DNA of 64,000 nt from assembly GCA_023374025.1 (NCBI GenBank), contig SIJG01000023.1, positions 1,363,382 to 1,427,381 on the forward strand, in the 5' to 3' direction. This DNA is from Heterodera schachtii. Its lineage: Eukaryota > Nematoda > Chromadorea > Rhabditida > Heteroderidae. The notes below the pieces were generated by a model. The model made no database searches. It had not been told where the DNA came from and was given only the letters and a program-made list of their open reading frames with translations. Shown here in pieces: positions 21,359 through 30,301 of this stretch (the stretch's first letter is position 1; every line of letters starts with the position of its first letter). The translations under genes were made by a program, and so were the position numbers.

Positions 21359-22135
21359 ATGAAGGGTGATCCGATCAATTTGAAAGATGGATTTGGGAAT
21401 TGACGTGCTCATAAAAATTGTCCTTTTTTCATTGGATTGATCAACCTTGGATTATGTTACACCGTTATAATATTTGTCGTTTTCTGAAATGAAAAAAAAT
21501 TGCTAACAAAAACAGCTCATTAAAGAGTTGTCGTATGATACATACCAAGATTATTTAATTTAATTGTGTTTTATGGAAATTTTGACGGATTATTTTTCTC
21601 TAAAAAATCTGAAAAAATTGGCAGTTTTTACGAAAGATAAAGTACGTATAAAGCGGGTACTTTTCCGTTTTGTCGTGCACTGCAAAATTACTGAAAATTT
21701 TTGAACGTGCGGCCTTTCTTTTTGTGGGCATAAATGCCTCCATATCCTGAATCAAAATTTCCTTTTTCGGGGTCGTTGATCATGAAGCCGTCATCCGTTT
21801 CGAAAAATTTCAAACCCGGACCAGAATTCGAAATTTTAGAGTCTAAAATTTAGACAGTTTTTTTTTGTACAAAATCATTCTGTCAAGTGTCAACAGTGAT
21901 GACCTTTGCTCTTTGCTCTCTTTTTAACCATCAGCAAAACAGTTTTCCATTTCCATTCAAATTTTGCATTATTTTCGGATTAACTTTTACCAATCTATTG
22001 TTTTTTACAGGTTTTAGTTTTTGGGTAAAACAAATTCAAAAATTGTTTTTTTAAAAAGCACCTGCGTATTTCACATAATTTTTTCAGTTTGCTAAGCTAA
22101 TTTAAATACGTGTTTTAATAATTTACCTCGACAAA
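21359..22135. other. Spacer and upstream region of the copy at 22136
   Basis: Family 3' tail to about 21490, a partial GGACCAG/GAATTCG foldback fragment at 21770-21840, then the CTGTCAAGTGTCAACAGTGA upstream block shared with copy 6. No gene seen. Confidence 0.45.
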
Positions 22136-23581
22136 ATGTTCAACCGCCGAAAAGAAGCGAAAAAAAGGAGGGCAAAAGCAATGTAAAATTAAAATTTTCA
22201 ATTTTAAAATTTCAGTTTTAATTTCGTTTTTTCAGCTTCATCTCCGCCGACTGTTGGCTTTGTGTGTTCGATTTGCTCTCTCCGCGTCAACTTGGCCTTG
22301 GCATTTCAATGATTAGCCACCGTTTCAACTTTTACGTCGACGAACACTTCAAGACTCGGCGCTGGGCGCTGAAATCCATTGAAATTAAGCGAAAAATTAG
22401 CTGGAAAGGCTTAAAAGAAATGGAAATTACCAAGTACCATGGAAAACCAATGCCAATTCCGCAAAAGCCGTTGCCAAAGAAAGTCGTCGGATTCAAAGCC
22501 ATTTCAATCGAGTAAAATGGATAATTAATTGTTTTTTTATTGATCTCATTACAGGTACATCGACAACAATGTGATCGCTTTTCTTCACTGTTTTCGTCCG
22601 CTTCTCGCCGTTTGTCCAATCAATTTGAACATTCAAACGGACAATGATCGAATTACGGAGTTCATTTTGCACAACATTTGGCCAATGCTCGGAAAAAACC
22701 TTTATGGCTTGGGATTATCCGTCAACTATTTCCGCCGTTTGCGCAAATTTGTCCCGTCACTGTTCACCACTTTGCCGTTGTTACGCGTTGTCAAGCTGTA
22801 TTCGACGGATATATTCCCCGAATTCCCTGCCGATGACAGTGCCGCGGCATCGGATGGACAAATGGTGGCCAAATGGCTTTTTACTCCACTTCAAGAACAT
22901 AGTGTGCCAAAAGTGTTCAAATGCCATTTGAACACGGATGATGTGAATTGGATGTCGAGGATTAATGCCATCAAAGCGGTGCATATTAATTAATTTATTT
23001 AGCAGCACTTTTTTGGTCCTGGGTTTCGCCGACCAGCAACATAAATGTTGTTTTTCGCCCAATTTTTCGGAACCCAACCCAAAGGGTCCTCCCCTCCCGT
23101 CCCTTGGTTTTTCATTGGGCCCCATCGGGCCATCTAAACCGTAAAGTGTCATCTATTTACCCATTTTGTATTTCTTAATCAATTTTTCCACCATATTTTA
23201 GGCTTTTGCATCGGCTTCTTCCCCCGTCAATTTCATCGTTTTCGTTTGGCTTCCTGTGCCTTTTGCCGACTCCGTTGTGCCATTTGATCATACCAATGGA
23301 TTTACGCATGAACAATTGGCATTGAAAAGGATTAACAATAGCTCTCGTTTTTTGCTGATCCGTTGTCCAATTTTGCGAGACGCGATCAAATGGCCAAAAT
23401 GGGAGAAAGAAGCCGATTGGCGCAATGAAGAACAGCGAAATCAAATTGGCATTGCGATTTTTGCTGAGAAGAACATCGGCGACGGGTAAGCGAATTTTTA
23501 TTCAAAAATTCAAATTTATTTCGTTTAAATTCTTTTAGGCTTCTCGACGCAATTCCCGGCCCAAGTGATCAGCAGAAATGA
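22136..23581 (+). CDS. F-box-like family protein, intact copy (357 aa)
   Basis: Exons 22136-22182, 22236-22511, 22555-22978, 23202-23485 and 23539-23581 total exactly 358 codons with TGA, and every junction keeps family phase. Exon 1 is the basic variant MFNRRKEAKKRRAKA. Exon 2 has DLLSPRQLGLGISMISHRF and YVDEHFKTRRWALK. Exon 3 has EFILHNIWPML, FRRLRKFVPSLF and DGQMVAKWLFTPL. Exon 4 has HEQLALKRINNS and RCPILRDAIKWPKWEKEA. The end is LLDAIPGPSDQQK. It pairs with the dead copy at 15733 by exon-1 type and by shared upstream and intron-3 sequence. Likely an SCF-type adaptor; the partner is unknown. Confidence 0.87.
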
Positions 23582-25010
23582 ATGAATGCTTTGCTGAGAA
23601 ATGATTGATCAATTTGAATTGTTGATTGGAATTGACGTGCTCATAAAAATTGTCTTATTTTTTCATTTGAATGATCAACTTGGATTTGTGTTATTATGCC
23701 ATTATGATATTTTGTGTTTTCTGCTGAAATGAAAAATCTCTTAATTTTCAAGAACTTTTCTCGACGATATCTATCAGCATCGCGAGACTCACTGGTTCCT
23801 GAAAAATATGAAAAATGTGCCGAAAAACCGATCGTCGATTGTTTTTACAAAAAATTTTATTTTGGTTTCTTTGTTTTAATTTTCCAAACATTTTTGTATG
23901 AAAAATTTTGTTCGTCAATTTGTTTATTGGTCCAATATGGAAATTAATTTTGTAAAAATTTTGTGTTCTTTTAAATGGGTCTTAATTAATGGCTTTTTCG
24001 GAAAAATTTTTTACAGTCTGAGGAATTTTTTCGAAAATTCAATTTCAAGATATTTTGGGGTTTTCAGACAATGACGTAGAGTGGTGGTCTGATCATTGAT
24101 AAGTTTCAAAATTTTGGTGCCTAAATGAGTAATTTCTGATTTTTGGGACGAATTTTTTCCGATTTAAATTATGTCCTAAATTTATTTATTATTTTCGGAG
24201 AAAACCAAATATTTTCCATATTTTTTTACTTTTACTCCAACCGTTTTAAACCACCAAAATTCGAAAATCCGTGCCGTTATTTGGTCAAAATTTTTGTGTC
24301 AAATTTATGAACAATTTCAAACGGAAGTGCCCACCGCGCGCGACCCACTGGGTTAATTATACAATAATTACTGCTGCCTCAAGGAATAAATGCAATTTTC
24401 TGTATGCTAATATCCCGCCCCCCGTTGCCCCAGGGTGTACAAAATTGGCGCCCCTTTCTCCTGAGCTTTCCGCGCCCAATTTATTTTGTACACCGCTCGC
24501 GCACCCAAATTCACTTTTCATATGCTTTTGTTGTATTGTATGATCAAATTCTCCAAGATTGATCAGTTCAAATTCACAACTGTTTTGGCTTCTTTTCTTT
24601 TCGAGATTATTATTTTTTTGAAGTTTTTAAAAAAATTTCATAAATATTTAATTTTTATTCAACATATTGATAAAAAGAATTCAAAATTCCAACTGATCAG
24701 AAGGGACACATTTTTATTTTTGATTTTTGAAATTTTTTTTAATATTTAGACCTTTTTTTGATTTTTTAAAATTTTCCTAAATATTTACATATTGATAAAA
24801 AATAAATCGAAATTTTTTTAATTTACGGAACCAAAATTTTTTATTTCGAAAATTGGGACTTGAAAATTATTATTCTTTCTTTAATAAAAATTAAGCTGCA
24901 AGAAAATTTTCTAATGTGGCGTCCGGTGCTTATCTATATCAGTTTTTAATAGGTCCAAAATAAATATTTTTTGCATATTTAATTGACTTTAATTTGTGCC
25001 CTCTCCTGAA
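23582..25010. other. AT-rich spacer
   Basis: Family 3' tail to about 23730, then long AT-rich sequence with a slightly GC-richer patch at 24330-24510. Short frames are low complexity. No gene or sharp repeat boundary recognised. Confidence 0.4.
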
Positions 25011-26032
25011 ATGGCACTTCCGTTATTTGTCAAATGCCGTTCTTCGCGTCGCGCTCTGTGCCTATTTGTCGCCTTTTTTCTCGTCCATTGCTACCCGGGA
25101 CCGCCGTACTTTCCACCAATTCGTGCTGATCAACATTGGGCCATAATTGGGACGGGATTTGGCACAAATCGGTCCAAACATGCAACAAAAAATTCCCCCA
25201 TAAACGTGCCAAATTTGACAGAATCGTCGAGACTCCGTTCTCGAAAGTGCCGACCGCCATTGAAATTGTGCCAAAAATGGCAAAAATGCCATTGAGTTTG
25301 AAGGCATCAAGCAACAGTAGGAAGGAAGCTGATTTTTTGCCGTCGTCAGCTGACCGACGCATGATTTGGGTGAATAATATCAGAAAATTTTATGCCAAAA
25401 TTAAAATATGGCCCAAATCTAAATTTATCGTAAATCCACCAAAATATAATTGCATAAATTTGTATAAATTTTATTTGTGGGAGGGTGAAAATTTCCAAGA
25501 AAACAAAAATTTTTCATAAACATTTACAAAATTTCCTAAAAATTCTCTATAAAATTGAAAAAACCGTTTTTTAATTTCACCTTTTTTAAAATTTGACGAT
25601 TTTTAAAAATTATTTCGATTTCGGAATTTAAAAAGTCAAATTTTAATTATTTTTTTCGCCTGATGCCCATGAATTTACAGTTTTAATCAAATTTTCTATA
25701 TTTATAGGCTCTGCCTTCACCAATGTCACTGAGTGCCATCAATTCTGTGATACCCACAGTTGGACATCAACACAATGTGCCGTCAAATGGTACTGTTACA
25801 GTAACCCAAACGATTGAACCATATAATAACTGATACAGGACCAAAATGGAAGCAAATGGCGTCAGCCGATGGGCTCGAAAATGTTACGGTAACGTCACAT
25901 GTAACGGTGGTGAGTACGGTGCCCACCGTTTCCGTGGATGGCGCCGTTTTGGACGAGCCGCGGACCTTTGGCGGCACGACGAGCACAGCAGCAGCACGGC
26001 CATGGGCGAACAGTGAACAAAATGTGTTGTGA
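25011..26032 (+). CDS. Possible secreted-protein gene, exon structure uncertain
   Basis: ATG 25011 opens a frame with a basic start and a hydrophobic run (ALCLFVAFFLVHCYPG) resembling a signal peptide, then PGPPYFPPIR. Another frame at 25180-25370 reads protein-like (KFDRIVETPFSKVPTAIEI). After a TTTATAG acceptor at about 25707 an open exon reads MSLSAINSVIPTVG, then PSNGTVTVTQTIEP. A third open stretch (25856-26032) reads GLENVTVTSHVTVVS, then AVLDEPRTFGGTTSTA, and stops. I cannot join these in one phase with confidence, so it may be spliced or decaying. The SNGTVTVTQT block recurs at 29.9 kb, showing a family. No function proposed. Confidence 0.35.
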
Positions 26033-26348
26033 ATGGTCAAATTTGCGGAAGAAAATGCATTTCTCTGCTTTATTTATTTTATTTTGCTTTTTAAAAAAAT
26101 AATAAATGGCAAATTTTAAATTAAAAATCAAAGTTTTTTAGGGGCGCGGAAATGGAAAAAATGCCAAAAATTTAATTATTTGTAATTGAATGATCAATGC
26201 GTTTTCAATTTTTGATTAAGAATTATCTATTACTATTTCTTTAATTTAAAAAAGCTATTTTATTAAAGAAATCTTTACAAATGCGATAAATTCCGTGAAA
26301 ATTTTACCGCCGGGGCCAAAGAATTTTACAGTGTATTAGCTTTAATTG

Positions 26349-26575
26349 GACAAATGATCGAAAGAAAAATTGGGGAAAAGACAAATGATCGAAAGAAAAA
26401 TTGGGAAAGGACAAATGATCGAAAGAAAAATTGGGAAAGGACAAATGATCAAAGGAAAAATGGGGAAAGGACAAATGATCGAAAGAAAAATTGGGGAAAC
26501 GACAAATGATCAAAGGAAAAAATGGGGAAACGACAAATGCTCGAAAGAAAAGTTGCGAAAACGACAAATGATTAA
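26349..26575 (+). repeat. 30-bp minisatellite
   Basis: About seven tandem units of a GACAAATGATCGAAAGAAAA-type word followed by ATTGGGGAAA. The GGGGAAACGACAAATG word also occurs once at about 30010, followed by the same TGCTAGGACATTTCGTC flank that follows the array here (about 26593), so array and flank belong to one dispersed repeat. Confidence 0.8.
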
Positions 26576-26629
26576 TCATTCATTTTTTGGGCGCTAGGAC
26601 ATTTCGTCTCAATTTAGCCATGGTAAAAA

Positions 26630-26965
26630 ACAAACAAAAAATTTCAGTCAAAGAGCAAAACGGAGAAAGCAAAAGACGATGAAATTATCGGGAGATAAAG
26701 CCGAGGCAAAAGCCTAAAACATGGAAAATTGATAATGCCAAAAAATGGGGGACACTTTCCTGTTCGCAATTTCTTTAATTGGTAAAAAAATTATTGTAAG
26801 TGAATGCCAAAAAAATCTAAAAGTCCAAATAAATCAATTGCGACCAACATTTGAGCACCTTTTGGCACACATTGTTTTGAAGTGGAGTGAACAGCCATTT
26901 GGCCACCGCGCTTGTCCATGCGACGCCATGGCACTGGAAATTCGGCGCAGAATTCCAAAAAATTT
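26630..26965 (-). pseudogene. Antisense F-box-like family fragment
   Basis: Read on the - strand, 26965-26860 gives the end of exon 3 (SDAMAW-type block with the VAKWLFTPL sequence as GGCCAAATGGCTGTTCAC). A shortened intron follows, then a TTTTAG acceptor at about 26716 and the start of exon 4 (AFASALSPDNFIVF), which soon stops. Part of exon 3 after the KCW position is deleted. It is the only family piece on the - strand and abuts the minisatellite region. Confidence 0.75.
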
Positions 26966-27032
26966 TACGAAGGTGTCTGAGACAGGGTGTTTTTTGTTTA
27001 CAAATAATTGATTAAGGCGTTTTTCACCCCCC

Positions 27033-27059
27033 TCTCCCCCCCTCCCCCTCCCCTCCGCT

Positions 27060-27116
<57 letters not shown>

Positions 27117-27146
27117 CTCCCTCTCCTCTCTCTCTCTCTCTGTTCT
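27033..27146 (+). repeat. CT-rich microsatellite
   Basis: A C-rich patch followed by a long (TC)n tract, about 50 bases before the probable promoter of the gene at 27377. Confidence 0.9.
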
Positions 27147-27193
27147 TTGATTTCTTTGGATTTCCTAATTAAATTACTCCAAATCGGTCAGTG

Positions 27194-27201
27194 CATAAAT
27201 A
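27194..27201 (+). promoter_or_regulatory. Possible TATA-like box of the gene at 27377
   Basis: CATAAATA followed by CCGCCCC, about 180 bases before the ATG. No transcript evidence. Confidence 0.3.
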
Positions 27202-27376
27202 CCGCCCCTTTTTATTCACACTCATTTTTCGCCCTCTTCACTTTATTTTTCATTCATTTTATGCAAAAAAAAAAAATAATAATAATTTTTTTTTGTTTTT
27301 TTATCAATTTTTGAAGAAAAAAAGAATACTTAAGGAAAAAGTGCCAAAAACTGTCTTAATAATTTGCCTCAACAAA

Positions 27377-29153
27377 ATGTCCGACAACCGAAAAGAAGCG
27401 GAGGAAAAGATGGCAAAAGCAATGTAAAATTAAAATTAAAATGCCAATTTTCAATTTCACTTTTAAATTTAATTTTTATTTCAATTTTTAATTTTGTTTT
27501 CCTTTTTCTTCAGTTTCATCTCCGGCGACTGTTGGCTCAAAGTGTTCGATTTGCTCTCTCCGCGTCAACTTGGCCTTGGAATTGCGCTGATCAGCCGCCG
27601 ATTTGACTTTTACGTCGATGAACATTTCAAAACTCGCCGCTGGGCATTGAAGCCTATTCAAATTGAAAGAAAAATTGGAAAGAATGGCACCAAGGAAATG
27701 GAAATTGCCAATTACGACGGAAAGCCAATGCCAATTCCGCAAATTCAATTGCTACGCAAAGTCAGCGGATTCGAACGGATCAACATCTTGTAAAATTGGG
27801 GATTATATATGTACAAAAATATTTGACGGTGCTAGGGCGAAGTGACAAAAGTATCAATGATCGAAATATTTAAATTTATTATTTTTTTAATTATTTAAAA
27901 TCTAAGGTTGTTTAAATGCATGAAAATTGTTCAAAATTCAATTAATTCATAACATTTTCTTCATATGATTCGATAGCCCAAAGATTTGTAAGTTTTTCGG
28001 AAGTTTTTCGTTACAACTTTTTTGTAAATTTTTTGCTAGATTTTTAAAAAATTGGGATTTATAGAGCTGCTAGCTTCTAGTACCAAGATTTGATTATTAA
28101 GAAAATAAAATTAAAATAATAAAATTAAATTTAAATATTACGGTCATTGAAACTTTTGTTACTTCGGCTCATCATATATTTATTTGACAACATTTCCGAA
28201 TCCATTTTCACAGTTTCATCGACCACAATGTGATCACTTTTCTCCACCGTTTTCGCCCAATTTTCGCCAAATGTCCGATTAATTTGATCATCAACACGGA
28301 CAGTGATCTCATTTCGGAGTTCATTTTGCGCAACATTTGGCCAATGCTCGGACGAAATATTTGTGGCATTTTTCTGTTTGCGAATGTTTTCCATCGTTTG
28401 CGCAAATTCGTCCCCTCAATTCTCAACGATTGTCCATCGCTTTGTGTTGTCAATTTATGTGACGCCGATATTTTCGCCGAATTTCCGGCCAATGACAGTG
28501 CCGCGGCATCGGATGGCCAAGCGGTGGCCAAATGGCTTTTCACTCCCCGTCCGGACGGTGTGCCAAAAGTGTTAAAGTGTTGGTGGGACAATAATGATGA
28601 TCGGAATTTGGCGTCGGAACTTGAAGCCTTCAAAGCGGTGCTTACTAATCATTGGTTTATTTAGCAGCACTTTTACGGTTTTTGGCGTTCGCTGACAAAA
28701 ATTTTTTTACCAATTAAAGAAATTGCGAACCCAAAAGTGTCCCATTTTTTGGCACTTTCAATTTTCCCACATTTTAGGCTTTTGCCTCGGCTTCTTCCCC
28801 CGTCAATTTCATTGTTATCATTTCGTTTCCGTATCCGTTGCCTTTTGATTTCTCCGTTGTGCCTTTTGATCTGTTCAACGAATTTACTCGGGAACAATTG
28901 GCATTGAAAAGGATTAACAATAGCCATCGTTTTCTGCTGATCCGTTGTCCAATTGCGCGAGATGAAAGCAAATGGACAAAATGGGAAAAGGAAGCGATTG
29001 GCTGGCAAATTTATGATCAATGGAATCAAATTGATATCCAAATTAATAATGAGCGTCAAATTGGGGATGGGTCAGCGAATAATTTTTCAAAATTCAAATT
29101 TATTTATCTTTTTTATTTTTAGGCTTCTCAACGCAATGATCGACCAAAAGTGA
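27377..29153 (+). CDS. F-box-like family protein, intact copy (356 aa)
   Basis: Exons 27377-27423, 27514-27789, 28214-28637, 28778-29070 and 29123-29153 sum to exactly 357 codons with TGA. Exon 1 reads MSDNRKEAEEKMAKA. The F-box-like motif is DLLSPRQLGLGIALISRRF, then YVDEHFKTRRWALK. Exon 3 has EFILRNIWPML and DGQAVAKWLFTPR, and exon 4 has REQLALKRINNSHRF and RCPIARDESKWTKWEKEA. The tail is short (LLNAMIDQK) and lacks PGPSDQQ. Intron 2 is 424 bases, against about 45-60 in siblings, because an inverted-repeat element sits in it. Donor 4 is GTCAGC rather than GTAAGC or GTGAGC. Probable SCF adaptor by family; it is the last copy of the array. Confidence 0.86.
27831..28175. mobile_element. MITE inside intron 2 of the gene at 27377
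   Basis: The left end GGGCGAAGTGACAAAAGTAT is mirrored by the right end (ACTTTTGTTACTTCGGCTC). AT-rich interior. The intron is about 350 bases longer than in all siblings, matching the size of the element. Target duplication not clear. Confidence 0.65.
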
Positions 29154-29399
29154 TCAGCAGCAGCAGAAGTGAATGAATGAATTGTGGAGAATGGATTGAT
29201 CACTTTGAATTGCGATTTTGAGAATGAATTTGAGCCCATTCAATTTTTGTAAAATTGTTATTTTTGTTGCAGTGATCACAATGATCAACTTTTAAAAAAA
29301 TAAACATATCGCATCGCCAGGAAAAAATTATAGGCCGTCAAATAATTGTGGATTTAGCCTTGACACACCGGCAGGAGGAGGTCAATTCCATATGGCTAA

Positions 29400-29570
29400 T
29401 AGAGCCCGGACGGGACCGTGATCCCTGCCGGGATTTTGCCGGGACTCCCGGTCCCGGTTATTTTGGACAAACCACCGGGCCGGGAGTCCCGGTAAAACGG
29501 GAGTCCCGGGATCCCGTCCCGGTCCATTTTCCAAGTCCCGGTCCCGGCCATTTCAAAATTCCGGGCTCTA
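29400..29570. mobile_element. GC-rich hAT-type MITE, TSD ATGGCTAA
   Basis: Ends are TAGAGCCCGG and CCGGGCTCTA with perfect 8-bp duplications ATGGCTAA at 29392-29399 and 29571-29578. The inside is built of repeated GTCCCGG/CCGGGA words, much richer in GC than the surroundings. Confidence 0.9.
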
Positions 29571-29770
29571 ATGGCTAAATCCGGCTCACAAGCAAACATA
29601 TCGAATTGTGAGTGTCCAAATCACTTTACCGAGTAGAGGTATAGCTGATTTACTACTGTAAATTTTCGGCTTTTTTGGCTTCGGTGCCAAAAATGATCAG
29701 AAAAAATCGATCAAAGTTCCGAAAAATAGATATGGGGTGGACAATTTTTTAAAATTCATAAAAATTTAAA

Positions 29771-29961
29771 ATGTTAAAGCAATTAAAAAAAATTAACAAA
29801 TCCGGGAATAATTGTGACCTCACCCGTGTCAGAGTGCCACCAATTAATTCTGTGTTGCTCACAGTTGGAGAGCAACATGATGGATCGTCAAATGGTACTG
29901 TTACAGTAACCCAAACTGACGGATTTATAAAACGCACTACAACACCCATAAAATTCAAATG
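29771..29961 (+). pseudogene. Fragment related to the candidate at 25.0-26.0 kb
   Basis: The frame reads VPPINSVLLTVGEQHDG, then SNGTVTVTQTDG, matching INSVIPTVG and SNGTVTVTQT of the exon at 25708. Only this block is shared. No start or splice pattern supports an independent gene. Confidence 0.5.
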
Positions 29962-29999
29962 ACAAAAACAATTTCATCAATGACAGCTGCTGAAGAGAT

Positions 30000-30301
30000 C
30001 CGAAACAAAATGGGGAAACGACAAATGTTTCGGATCGATCATTCCATTCTTTTTTTGGGTGCTAGGACATTTCGTCAATTTAGCCATGGTAAAAAAAACC
30101 AAAAAAAAAAATTTAGTAAAAAATTCTAACTTATTTTTAGTGGAGATTTTTGGTAATGGAGATTTTTGTCACAAAATTCTGAGCATTTTGTTTTACCGAA
30201 TGACACCAAATGTTTTTTGCGCTTTTTTGTTGCCTTTAAAAAATGCTAAGCCAAATTTTTTTTTTGGTTTGAAAAGGGCGTAAAAATGTTTTCAAAATGT
30301 C
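30000..30301. other. Spacer with dispersed repeat flank
   Basis: Starts with GGGGAAACGACAAATG and the GCTAGGACATTTCGTC block shared with 26.59 kb and, diverged, 35.08 kb. The rest is AT-rich. Confidence 0.5.

Noticed and set aside
24271..24749. Two 90-codon frames in the spacer after the gene at 22136
   Set aside because: No paralogue, splice support or domain; composition follows local AT and C-rich patches.
26650..26705. Apparent + strand exon beginning SKSKTEKAKDDE after TTTCAG
   Set aside because: The same bases read better on the - strand as the start of F-box exon 4 (AFASALSPDNFIVF after TTTTAG), matching nine siblings.
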